This document shows, piece after piece, positions 45,101 to 54,897 of a DNA stretch of 64,000 bases. The stretch lies in NCBI RefSeq assembly GCF_042477335.2, contig NC_091245.1, forward strand, positions 35,908,501 through 35,972,500, given 5' to 3'. The position numbers and the translations under genes were made by a program. The stretch comes from Ovis canadensis (lineage: Eukaryota; Chordata; Mammalia; Artiodactyla; Bovidae). Within the stretch, counting starts at the first letter, position 1. Each line of letters begins with the position of its first letter. The notes beneath the pieces were generated by a model, which worked only from the letters and a program-made list of their open reading frames with translations, had not been told where the DNA came from and ran no database searches.

Positions 45101-45225
45101 TATTATTGTTCTTTATAGCATCGGACTTTACTTTCACCATCAGTCACTAGATCCCTGAGCAGGCATCAGAGGCCCCCTGCATTGGGAGCATGTAGTCTTA
45201 GCCACTGGACCACCAGGGCCGTCCC
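42158..45225 (-). mobile_element. CHR-type SINE, split by BovB copy I
   Basis: Left piece 42158-42216: A-rich tail, then atgtatttggcggcacc and ggatctagttccctg. Right piece 45147-45225: ctagatccctgagcagg, ccccctgcattgggagc and cttagccactggaccacc. The two pieces together form a short CHR SINE in the minus orientation. Confidence 0.85.
42217..45146 (-). mobile_element. BovB LINE copy I, 2.93 kb, nested in a SINE
   Basis: Antisense BovB from the tail at left to the 5' part at right, bounded by an 11-bp TSD with one mismatch: ctag(t/a)tccctg at 42206-42216 and 45147-45157. Sense frames at 42906-43271 and 42578-42856 show the RT palm and C-terminal motifs (FQIGEGVHQGCILSP, then GDCSHEIKK). The catalytic box at 42987-42995 reads YAD followed by TT: one Asp codon is deleted in frame relative to copies A and G. 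A GC-rich run at about 42718-42746 replaces part of the coding sequence. Copy I is inactive. Confidence 0.95.
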
Positions 45226-45394
45226 TACTACTTAGAGCATAAAGAGATAAAATGACTAAAACTATTGGAAGGGGCTGGGAGAAAAGCACTGTGCTGCTAA
45301 ATCCAGTCCATAGGTTCCTTATAGAGGCTAGGCTGCGGGAGGTTAAGGGAAGGGGGATAGTGGAATCCTTTTCTACCCACTTATTTGCTACCAG

Positions 45395-45560
45395 GTGGAC
45401 TCTTTAGGACTTCACAGATACATCACATTTAAACCTCATGACAATGCTTATGATGGAAGTCTGACTGTTCCATTTTATAGCTGAGGAAACTGAGGCTTAG
45501 AGATTTCAAGGTGCATGCTCGTGGTGCATGATGTAAACTTAAAGGTTGGAAACGATGTCT
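45395..45560 (-). mobile_element. MIR SINE, antisense
   Basis: Blocks aacctcatgacaatgc, ttccattttatagctgag, gaaactgaggcttagag. Confidence 0.8.
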
Positions 45561-45944
45561 GTATACTCCGCCCCACGTCTCCCCACCCCCAGTCATGGTG
45601 GTAACTGCCCAAGGCTCTTTGTAGCACTCTGAGTGGACAGCTGTGCCCTGCCCTCCTGCAGCACCTCCTCCCTTCCCTGGTGGTTGTCTCTAGCAGCTTT
45701 CATCCTGGTGCGCCACACTGGGGTCTGCTGGGTACCTCAATACTTCACCTGGACCTCTGCTCATAGTCTTGCCATTGGTAACCAATACTATTTCCTCCAA
45801 ATAAAACCTGCCTTGGCACCAACATTCCATCTCCCCATACCTTTGTTGATACACTCTCAGGCAGACAAGGAGCCCAAGCAATATGTAGAAAAATATGGTG
45901 TAGCTTCCATCCTGCCTTGATATTCTTTGTTAAGTTAAGTTGTG
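45561..45944. other. Unassigned sequence
   Basis: 384 bp with no recognised repeat. Overlapping short frames on both strands (45633-45920, 45690-45881, 45745-45993) carry no recognisable domain. Confidence 0.4.
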
Positions 45945-46192
45945 ATTGAGTGCCAAGAGCACAGACTTTGGGTTTACTTAGAACTGGGTTCAAATCCTGG
46001 TGTCGCTTCTCATTAAGTGGGTCACTTGGAGCAAGGATCTGTGTCTATTAGCCTCAGTTTTCATGTCCACAAATGGAGGATAGGAATGCCTTTCTCACAT
46101 TTACTTAGGATTGTGTGACATAATGCAGACAAGCCTTCAGCGTAGTGTGGAGTGCCTAGTGAGTCCTTAATAAATGGAAGCTATTATTTAGG
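45945..46192 (+). mobile_element. MIR SINE, near full length
   Basis: Sense MIR from the tRNA-like head to the end: gccaagagcacagactttgg, gggttcaaatcctggtg, agcctcagttttcatgtcc, ggattgtgtgacataatg, then agtccttaataaatgg. The tRNA-related box B region (gggttcaaatcct) is visible but this is not a functional tRNA gene. Confidence 0.88.
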
Positions 46193-47560
46193 GTAGACGT
46201 TTGAGATGAAATGGTTTCCACATTCATTTTAGAGTTGATAAATGAAGCTACGATCCCAAGGAAGGAATGAGGCAGGACTATCAGAGTACTGACCCACCTT
46301 CCCCTAGGATGCCGAAGTCTCTTCCTACCCCTCGGTGGAAACATTCCTTGCACTGCAATTTTTCATGTCTTGCAACGTCCAATCAATACCATTGATTTAA
46401 TGATTAATTTATTGTGTTCTCAGTAAAAGCCCTGCATTGACTTCTTAAAATGGAATCTTATTGCATTTTAGACAAACAAAGCTAATTGGCAGCAATCATT
46501 TAAAGGGGAAGCACAAAGCATTCTAAACACACATACACGATCAAACCCAATAATGAAAAACAAAAGTCTTATGCTATTTTAAGGATGCAAAAGTGGAGGG
46601 ATGAGTGAGAGAGTCAGTGTTTTCTGAGTTGCTGAGCCACAGAAAAGATCATGTGGCCCAGTAATGCTCATCTGTGGACCGACCTTTTTCATGCCCTTTG
46701 CTTATTGCCCTCTCTGTAAGGATATCAGGAGAGTTGTCTTTTTTTTCCCTTGCAGTCTGTTTTAGGAATAAATAGTTGTGTCTTTGACTTATGGTCTGTT
46801 TTTATCTCATAGACTATAACCAGTGAGGCCTTCATCCTTCCACTGATTTTCAGAAGACCCTGATGATATGGTCAATTCATACCCCACAACTGCATTTTTT
46901 TTTTTAACGCATGTTGTATAGCTTTCATTTCTAGACCTGCATTTTTGTTTTTCTCATTGTTTACCTTTGCTTCATCTATGCTCACCGAATTATAAAATGG
47001 ATTACCTAAGTAAATGTGAATGCATCTTTTTAAGTTGCCTCTATTTGGAACACAGGTAAGGGATATATAAACAGTTAAATGGTGAAATACAGAAAGTAGG
47101 TGGGAAAAGTCCAATTTTCTATTCTCCCATGCCACAAACTAGCTTCGCAGTTGGTTACCTGCAGCAGTTTATGCCTTCTGATGAGAGCAAAAACGGGCTC
47201 TACTGGCAGCTGTCCTAACCCAGAGGTTGGTTCTTGCTCCACCATTCTGTTCTCCATGGCACCCCCTTCCAGAGTTGTGAGAGAGCTAGCGGACCTCCCC
47301 CCAGGGGCAGAGGGAGGGGATTCAGGGAGGGCCTGGGCAGGGCTGACTTGGCCACTGGGTGTCAGTGTTGCTGCACTGGAGGGAGGCCTCTGGACCTTGT
47401 CTTTGGCAGCAAGAAATGCCTCCTGTTTTCCTCACATAACTCAGGTGGACAGGAAAGAAGTGACATTCGTTAGATCTTTTTCTTCTGCTCCAAACAGAAG
47501 GAATGAGAACTCTCTTTGCTATAAACTTTCCCAACTGCCGGGAGTGTGAAGTTTAAGGCA
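46193..47560. other. Unassigned sequence, including a GC-richer part
   Basis: About 1.37 kb with no named repeat. 46380-46560 has runs such as gctaattggcagcaatcat that look unusually even and AT-rich. 47230-47440 is GC-richer, and a 149-codon open frame at 47100-47549 (plus) lies there, but it has no recognisable domain, start context or homologue I know. Confidence 0.4.
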
Positions 47561-47562
47561 AT

Positions 47563-47765
47563 GGAGGATCCCTGGTGTTTCTGATGGTAAAGAATCCACC
47601 TGCAATGCAGGAGACCTGGTTTTGATCCTTGGGCTGGGAAGATCCCTGGAGAAGGGAATGGCAACCCACTCCAGTATTCATGCCTGGAAAATTCCACGGA
47701 TAGAGGAGCCTGGCGGGCCAGAGTCCATGGGGTCATGAAGAGTCAGACATGACTGAACAACTAAT
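47563..47765 (+). mobile_element. Bov-tA SINE, near full length
   Basis: Head with gatccctggtgtttctgatgg and tttgatccttgggctgg, then a BovA body ending at aacaactaatac. No clear TSD. Confidence 0.92.
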
Positions 47766-47879
47766 ACTTTAATGAGCCATCAGTAATTTTTTAAAATTAC
47801 CTTTCTTCACCAGAAAGCTGTCTTGATAGAATTGCCTACCCAGCACCACACCAGCAGAGCCCACAGAGACAGCCAATCA

Positions 47880-48118
47880 CCTTGACCAGATCCTAGGCTT
47901 TGCAGCCCGAAGACCTGGACTTGCATCTGGGAGTACTCTTCCCTCCAGCCCTTTATCCTAACTAGCTGTGCGACCACCAACAATTTTGAAACTTGCTGTG
48001 CTGCAGTTTCCTCATCTCCAAAATGCAATTTATAAACATGTTTCAGAGGAGGTTTGTGACAGTTACATTTGATTGGGCGTGCAGAGCAGAAAATCATGAT
48101 AGGTGTTCAATAAATGAG
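47880..48118 (+). mobile_element. MIR SINE
   Basis: Sense MIR blocks: cccgaagacctggacttgc, agctgtgcgaccacc, cagtttcctcatctcc, gtgttcaataaatgagag. Confidence 0.82.
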
Positions 48119-48237
48119 AGCAAATGTGGATAAAATGTAAGCTAAGCTGAGCTGTGTGGTTGCTCAAAATATATTTAGCAAAGATTTTCCAGTGTCCCCA
48201 GAAAGCAAGCAGAAGGTGTGTGTTTCAGTGCATGCAT

Positions 48238-48356
48238 GAGAGATATAGACAGAGAGGGAGGGAGAGAGAAGGGAGGGAGAAAGAAGGGAGGGGGAGAGTG
48301 AGACAGGGCAGGAGGTGGGATGAGCTGTGTGTGTGAGAGAGAGATAAATAGAGAGG
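48238..48356. repeat. GA-rich low-complexity tract
   Basis: Purine-rich run of ggga and gaga units with a short (GT)n segment (48327-48336). It is about 120 bp and can form triplex-like structure. Confidence 0.9.
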
Positions 48357-48755
48357 CTCTCGCGTGACATGCATAGGAAGCACAGTGTTCACAATATATC
48401 TCATGAAAGAGTTGAGAAACCCATATCCTAACATCGTTTTCCTGCCTGACAGTTTATAACTTCCTTCCAATAGTAGTCAGCACTTCTGAGATGCTCACTT
48501 GTGACAGAGAGCACAACGCAGAACAAGGAGCAGCCTCTCACCAGGACCAGAGCTTAACATCCTGGGCTCTAGTGTCATCTGTAGCAGCTCTCTGATGTCC
48601 TCGGACTGGAGACATCTTAGTCAAAGGAACATGGCTTTGGAGTCAAGTATAGGCAAGAAGTCCAACTCCTGGACTCATGATGTCTGTGACCTCGCGTAAT
48701 TATTGACCCCTTCAGAGTTTCACATTTTCATCATTTGTAAGAATGGAGATGTGGG
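48357..48755. other. Unassigned sequence
   Basis: 400 bp with no recognised repeat. Confidence 0.4.
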
Positions 48756-48757
48756 TG

Positions 48758-48980
48758 CATGCATGCATGCTAAGTCACTTCAGTTATGTCCTACCCTTTG
48801 CAACCCTATGGACTGTAGCCCACCAGGCTCCTCTGTCCATGGGATTCTCCAGGCAAGAATACTGGAGTGGGCTGCCATGCCCTCCTTCAGGAGACCTTCC
48901 CAACCCAGGGAGTGAACCCACATCTTATATCTCCTGCACTGACCTGCTAGGTCTGTACCACTAGTGCCACCTGGGAAGCC
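48758..48980 (-). mobile_element. Bov-tA SINE
   Basis: Reverse-complement Bov-tA with a (gcat)n-type tail at left (about 48755-48770) and the head at right. The head end is diverged (gaacccacatcttatatctc). Confidence 0.9.
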
Positions 48981-49164
48981 TTTGCTTTCTGTCAAGAAGC
49001 CTTCACCTAGACCGAATCCTATTCTCTTTTCTCTTGGCACATTCATTCTTTCTGGGAACCATTATGTTACTGACCAGGTATCATTGAGTGTGGAATCTAC
49101 CTGGAAGTATGGAATTCTGTTCAATAAGCCATGGCTTTCTTCCTTACCAAGTTTAGCAGTTTGG

Positions 49165-49264
49165 GACTGAGTATTCTCTAGGTTGATATAAGATATGATA
49201 CCATTGTAGAATCTCAGGGAAGGACTGCTATCATATGTTATATCAACCTAGAGAATACTCAGTC
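49165..49264. repeat. Inverted repeat, 36-bp arms, 28-bp loop
   Basis: Left arm 49165-49200 and right arm 49229-49264 are reverse complements at 35 of 36 positions (one mismatch), around a 28-bp loop (49201-49228). The arms read gactgagtattctctagg at the outer left and its complement at the outer right. Just outside the right arm, tggtcagtaa at 49265-49274 is the reverse complement of ttactgacca at 49068-49077, so homology resumes beyond a skipped stretch. This points to a local template-switch copy. As RNA it would fold into one long stem. Confidence 0.85.
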
Positions 49265-49281
49265 TGGTCAGTAAGATAACA

Positions 49282-49955
49282 TTTTGTTTTCCAGCATTGG
49301 AAATGGGCCCAGAGAATCAAAGTGATCTTCCTCATCACTGTAGAGCTCAGAATTACCATATCAGGCTGCCTTCTTGTTATAAAGAAATAGGCTATCATTC
49401 AGATGGTAGTTCAAATACTTAAGAGACCAAAGATTAAAGTCCAGCTCTTCTCACAAACCAGCTGTACTCAGGCTGAAACTCTTCAATGCCTTTACTCACA
49501 CAGAACCCCTCATTACTATGGGTCATTGTGACACAGACTTTGGCTTGTCATAGGATTAAAAGATTCTGGCTTTCAAATAAAGTGATGAACTAATGAAACA
49601 CAGTTTCCCTAAAGGTAGGATGAATTGAAGCAGTGCAGGGCATCCTGTGTGTTCTGCAAGTCTTGGCCAGTATTTCCCAGTGTGATTATGATAAAAAAAA
49701 AAAAAAAAACTTTTGGAAAAGCTTTTGGAGTGTATTTTCCCATTTTCTTAAAGGTTCACAATGAAAACTAGCATATTAAAGCCTCCAGTTCTAAAGAAAT
49801 CTTCTGTAAGTTTGTACTTAGTCCACTCTGTGTTTCCAAATCATAACTGACTATGGAACTTAACAGAAAACTATTAACATCCCATAGAAGAATTGTTTTA
49901 TGAATTATCTTTCTTTGAATTTCTGACATGAACAGTGTTCTGAGTACTTTATTGG
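49282..49955. other. Unassigned sequence with a 17-A tract
   Basis: No recognised repeat. An A17 run lies at 49693-49709 and could be an eroded retroposon tail. Confidence 0.4.
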
Positions 49956-49959
49956 TTTT

Positions 49960-50355
49960 CATTTTAATCTTTGCAACCAGCTAGAGACAGAGACTGGAGA
50001 GGGAAATGGCAACCCGCTCCAGTATTCTTGCCTAGAGATTCCTGCGGACAGAGGAGCCTGGTGGGCTGCTGTCCATAGGGTCGCACAGTCAGACATGACT
50101 GAAGCGACATAGCATGCATGCCTGCATTGGAGAAGGAAATGGCAGTCCACTCCAGTATTATTGCCTGGAGAATCCCAGGGACAGAGGAGCCTGGTGGGCC
50201 GTCATCTATGGGATCGCATAGAGTCGGACACAACTGAAGCAACTTAGCAGCAGCAGCAGTGACAGAGACATTGTTAATAATCTTTTTTATGATGAGAAAA
50301 CTGGAGCTCAGAAAGGTGAAGGAATTTGCCAGTTTTGCACAGTCAATATGCCCTG
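49960..50355 (-). mobile_element. MIR SINE, antisense, split by BOV-A2
   Basis: Left part 49960-49994 (ttttaatctttgcaacc) and right part 50261-50355 (gatgagaaaactggagctc, cagaaaggtgaagg). The split falls at the TSD of the BOV-A2. Confidence 0.72.
49995..50260 (+). mobile_element. BOV-A2 SINE, full-length dimer
   Basis: Two BovA monomers on the plus strand with a gcatgcatgcctgcattgg linker and agcagcagc tail. A perfect 9-bp TSD, gacagagac, lies at 49986-49994 and 50261-50269. Confidence 0.95.
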
Positions 50356-50469
50356 CTTTTCACTTTATTTTGTTTATAATTTTTAATACACGTTGCCTTC
50401 CTGTGTCTTCACTCATAATGTAATCAATGCCTAGATTTGGACTCTCACCATTTCTGGCTGGGATATCTT

Positions 50470-50710
50470 CTTTATCTTTTAAGACCTAGGTTAGGCATCA
50501 TTTCAGCTGTGCTAAGTGTTTCTCCCTTGTGTTCTTCCCACAGTTTTCTCTTTCCCTTGATCTTAATATTGTCCACTTTATTTTGAAAGTGTCCGCTTAT
50601 GTGACTCTTCTTCCCAGTAACTTGTAAGCTTCTTAAGGGCAGGTGCTATGTCTTCCCTCTTTATTGTATACCTACTGCCAAGCTCAGTGCTTAAAGTCAT
50701 ACACATTTAT
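50470..50710 (+). mobile_element. L2 LINE 3' end
   Basis: Sense L2 blocks: gtaacttgtaagcttcttaa, gggcaggtgctatgtcttc, attgtatacctactgcc, ctcagtgcttaaag. Confidence 0.65.
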
Positions 50711-51254
50711 GAAAACTATGGTAGAGATTCAGCATCTCTCTATTGCACTGAATTGAACTGAGCTGAACCAAAGCCAGTTCTCTCTAACTTCAAAGCCCCA
50801 AACATTTCCCATTATACTTCACTGCCTCCCATTCCAACTATAAAAGTTCTATTGCATTTTGGACCAAATAAGCAATGGACCTATTTTTGTTCCCATAGTA
50901 TTTGGTAATGCTGTGGAGAATTATAGGGAGCAAATTTGGAAGGAGAATAGGTACCTTAAATGAAATTTATGTTACATCACAGGTCACATTAGCATTCTGT
51001 GTATAAATCCCTTCGTACAGAGCAAAGAACACAGAAAGCTCTAAGCAAATATAAGCTATGATTTAAACTATTACAGTTTCAGAGAATAGGTTCAGTCATT
51101 ATCAATAATACTTTTATTTCATGCTTTGAGTTACAAATTATATTTCTGCATTTTTCTTGATAACTGTCTTGGCTGTATAGATTCAGTCTGAAAGTTAAGA
51201 TTCTGGTGTTCAGAGCAGTGATATATATAAGTCAAAAGCCTCTAGTGGGAAATT
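50711..51254. other. Unassigned sequence
   Basis: About 540 bp. The only repeat-like piece is ctgaattgaactgagctgaa near 50747, a BovB-tail-like run too short to call. Confidence 0.4.
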
Positions 51255-51264
51255 CTGTGTAGAT

Positions 51265-51513
51265 CAGTTCAGTTCAGTTGCTCAGTCATGTCCGACTCTT
51301 TGCGACCCCATGAACCGCAGCATGCCAGGCCTCCCTGTCCATCGCCAACTCCCAGAATCCACCCAAACCCATGTCCATTGAGCGGGTGATGCCATCCAAC
51401 CATCTCATCCTCTGTTGTCCCCTTCTCCTCCTGCCCTCTATCTTTCCCAGCATCAGGGTCTTTTCAAATGAGTCAGCTCTTCATATCAGGTGACCAATGT
51501 ATTGGAGTTTCGG
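51265..51513 (-). mobile_element. BovB LINE copy J, 249-bp 3' end
   Basis: BovB tail and 3' UTR in reverse complement with a perfect 10-bp TSD, ctgtgtagat, at 51255-51264 and 51514-51523. A severe but clean 5' truncation. Confidence 0.95.
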
Positions 51514-51523
51514 CTGTGTAGAT

Positions 51524-52337
51524 AGGTGGGTTGCAAACCAATAATGAACACTATACCTGCAGTGGGGGCTATCATTAGGACTCGGACAGAGAGCTATGCC
51601 TGGAAGTCAAGTTAAATTTCCCTATTTTCCAGCCTTACTACCTGTGACTATCACTATCTACCCATCAGGAGAACAGGAGAATGAAGCTTAAGGTTACTCA
51701 TTTATTTGGCAAGTTTGCGACCACAATGCTTTAAAAATAGAGTTATGGAGTTTTAGTGTTTGTGTCTCTGTGTCTCTTTCCCTTGTGTTAAAGGCTTTGA
51801 GGCGTGCTCTTCAACCCCCACATCCTCTCTCCCTATATCTGACATAAGCCTTGAATGTTACTATTTGAATAGCCCCCACACTCATCTCTGGCTTCTTCAT
51901 AAACCCACAATTTCTGAAAAATTGAAATAGGCTCTTGACTTGTCTTTCTAACCCTGGTCTTATTAAAGAAATCACACCAGTTCCATGTTTCAAGATCTCC
52001 CATGAGACATGAGACCTACTTGACTCAGTAGGCTAAATTCCTTATCTATTCCAGTGACTTCTCAAGTCATCTCTCTTATCATTTGCCTCCTTCTCCCTGT
52101 TCAGGTGCCCAGTTGCACATTGGATTTCTTAACCATTCCCATCCTGAGCCTCCATGCATTTCTACTCTTAGGAATTCTCTTTTATCCCATGTGTCTGGCA
52201 TGTGTCCTAGTGTCCATGTGTCCTAGTCATGCCCCAAACATACCCTCCTCTCTGAAGCTGCTCTTTCTCCTCAAACAAGTGTGCGTACTGTTCCTCTGAG
52301 ATTCTACTGCACTTTGCCAGCAGTCTGTTGTGTGTTT
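51524..52337. other. Unassigned sequence
   Basis: About 810 bp, C/T-rich from 51790 on. No recognised repeat or coding region. Confidence 0.4.
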
Positions 52338-52678
52338 TTTTAAAAAAATTTATTTATTTTTGGCTGTGCTGGGTCTTTGCTGCACAGGCTTTCTCTAGTA
52401 GAGGCGAGTGGGGGCTATTCTCTCATTGTGGTGTGCGGGCTTCTAATTACTATGGATTCTCTTGTTGGAGAGCGTAAGCTCTAGGCACACAGTCTTCGGT
52501 AGCTACGCTGCATAGACTCGGTAGTTGTGATTCCTGGTCTCGAGAGCACAGGCTCAATAATTGCGGCATATGGGCTTAGTTGCTCTGTGGCATGTGGGAT
52601 CTTCCAGGACCAGAGGCTGAACTCATGTCTCCTCCTTTGGCAGGCAGATTCTTTACCACCGAGCTACCAGGGAACCCC
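52338..52678 (-). mobile_element. CHR-type SINE, near full length
   Basis: Antisense CHR: tttatttatttttggctg, ggctttctctagtagagg, cttagttgctctgtggc and a cttccaggaccag region, ending at the tRNA-like head (ttctttaccaccgagctacc). Confidence 0.9.
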
Positions 52679-52817
52679 TTCTATGTTGTATTGACACCGA
52701 GTTTTCGTCCTTTCTAAAGCCAGAAGGAGAGTTTGGTCATGTGCGAAGGACCTTCTGTTGGAGGAACAAAGGGATCAAAATAATTACTTGCCTGGTGACA
52801 CTCTCTCCTGCTCTGTG

Positions 52818-52997
52818 AAAGTAGCTCAGTCATGTCTGAGTCTTTGCAATTCCATGCGCTTAAACAGTCCATGGAATTCTCCAGGCCAGAATACTGGAGT
52901 GGGTAGCCTTTCCCTTCTCCAGGGGATCTTCCCAACCAAGGGATTGAATCTCCCACACTGAAACTCCCATTCTTTACCAGCTGAGCCACAAGGGAAG
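52818..52997 (-). mobile_element. Bov-tA SINE, diverged
   Basis: Reverse-complement Bov-tA with internal deletion of the usual gtagcc region. Probable 11-bp TSD with one mismatch: cctgctctgtg at 52807-52817 and cctcctctgtg at 52998-53008. Confidence 0.88.
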
Positions 52998-53008
52998 CCT
53001 CCTCTGTG

Positions 53009-53515
53009 GCTGGAATGTAAAATTTAGGCTGGATAGACCTTTTCCTAGGGAGTTTCCAAGAGGTCTAGGAGGGACCAGGTGACTACCGTGAGAGACTGAA
53101 AATGGGAAGCTGAATTCTAATTACTTGGCTTTATCTGGGCTCTGTCTTAGAGTTCCTCCCTGAAATTTACATTTGATTCCCTTATCCCATATGGAACCTA
53201 TTCCAGCTCTCTAGAGTAGGTGGGGATTCAGATGAAAGCCATGGCAAGGAATAACCAGGATGCATATGGTTGGCATCTTTTATGTTGTATTTTCTCAGGA
53301 GCTTGAAGTGACTAAGCAGGCATTTGGGATCCTGGCTCCATCACAAGCACACAGTATAACACCTAGTACATTGAATGGTATTTTTTTCTGTCTTTCTTCA
53401 GTGTTAGACTGTGAGCTTTTCATGTGCAGGGTCTAAGCACATGCCCTTGTTCCAGTCCTGTACTGGGCCTTGTAGCTATCTCAGCAAAACAAGAGTGGAG
53501 CTGGCCTGGAGGCTA
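53009..53515. other. Unassigned sequence
   Basis: About 500 bp with no recognised repeat. Confidence 0.4.
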
Positions 53516-53519
53516 TTGG

Positions 53520-54000
53520 GGTGGACTTCGGAGAGTCAGCTTTGCTTCAGATCTCACTTGTACCGCTTAATGGCGCGTGACTTCAGGCAGGTTATACAGG
53601 CATTCTATGCCTTCGTTTCTTCCTGCATCTAGTGAGGATAAGAAGTATCTTTCCTACAGTTTTGTCAAGACGATCCAATGAGCTGTGTATGGAAAATGTG
53701 TGCCTGCCGTCTAGCAGGCAATGACTAGAGGCTAGTTATTCATAATTTTCTTTCTCAGGACATGACATTTTATCAGCATGTAGTAGGCATTTAATAAATG
53801 TAAGTAAACAGTGAAGCACTGGATAAAAGTTTTTCAAGGCACCGTACATTTTGACTTGAGACAGGGTGGAGTTCTACAAAGAGCATGGGTTAGGAGTCAG
53901 AATGATGAGTGTGATCTACGGTGCTGCTACTTCCTACTTTCATTAACATGGACAAGCCATTAATCTGTCTCAGCCTCAGTAATATTTAACCCCAGAAGTA
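53520..54000 (+). mobile_element. Two MIR fragments
   Basis: First copy 53520-53825: a cttcaggcaggttatac block, ttcgtttcttcctgcatc, and a gcatttaataaatg end. Second copy 53880-54000: gagcatgggttaggagtc, then ggacaagccattaatctg. Confidence 0.65.
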
Positions 54001-54530
54001 GGTGGTATTTTCACCTTCTATTTTATCTGTGTCTCTGCATGTTCTGAGGCCCTGTTCTCCAGATAGAGAGCCACTTTCTTATGAATTGAAGCTTTGAGAC
54101 AGGGAATTCTAAAGCAGGGAACAGAAGTGAGGGCTCTGAGAAGTCTCAAATAACCAGGACCCCACCCCTGAGGACCCCTGAATTCTACCTTCTAAGTGGA
54201 TATGCTTTGTGTGATTATGACTCATGTTTTTGATTTGGTCATTGGTTTTTACTAAAATAGTAAATAAGACTTGTGTTTCTTACTTGTCTCTATCATTTCA
54301 GGTATTTGGGATGCCATTTACAAAAATTAATTGCAATATATTTTGATAAAGGCATTTTGATTTAGTGAATAATCTGAATTTTGAGAATTAAAGAAATTAA
54401 TGTAGCTATTTTAATTTTCACCATATTCACAATCCCAGGTAGAGGCTATTATGGGATCTATTTTGATGAAGGCTTGAAATAGTTAACACTAACTGGGGCC
54501 TGGTCGTAAGAGGTGGGCCATGGTTGGATG
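54001..54530. other. Unassigned sequence
   Basis: About 530 bp. Positions 54290-54440 are AT-rich with several taatt and attaa runs and no repeat signature. Confidence 0.4.
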
Positions 54531-54534
54531 TTAA

Positions 54535-54720
54535 AATTTATTGAGTGCTTATTTTATGCCAGTCCTTTTCATTATCTGTCATGCTAATAACCACCCTATT
54601 AAGCATTATTGACCCATTTTATAGATCAGGAAAGCGGCACAATATCACAGCCATGAAGAATAACAGTTCCTGAATTTGAAACCTGATTCATACTCTTTGG
54701 GCTATCACGCTGCTTCTGAA
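54535..54720 (-). mobile_element. MIR SINE, antisense
   Basis: Blocks aaatttattgagtgctta, ttttatgccagtcc, ccattttatagatcagg. Confidence 0.72.
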
Positions 54721-54782
54721 GCAGTAACAATGACCCCCAGACAAGACCTAATACATAGGGCAGGCTCAGTAAGCATTTCTGG

Positions 54783-54897
54783 AATGTTGGATGGATGGGC
54801 TTATAGACGGATGCATCATGCATGAATGGATGGAGGAGCTGATGGATGGCTGAATGAACTAATGGATGGATAGATGACTGGACTGATGGATGGATAT
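54783..54897. repeat. Imperfect (ATGG)n array
   Basis: Tetranucleotide ATGG/TGGA units with many interruptions. Possibly grown from an L2/MIR (tgaa)n end. Confidence 0.85.

Noticed and set aside
49165-49264. Inverted repeat as a confirmed miRNA gene or MITE
   Set aside because: Arms are too perfect for a typical miRNA hairpin, no TSD is present, and no expression data are at hand.
50740-50770. Tiny BovB tail from the (tgaac)-like run
   Set aside because: About 25 bp with mismatches; too short to separate from chance.
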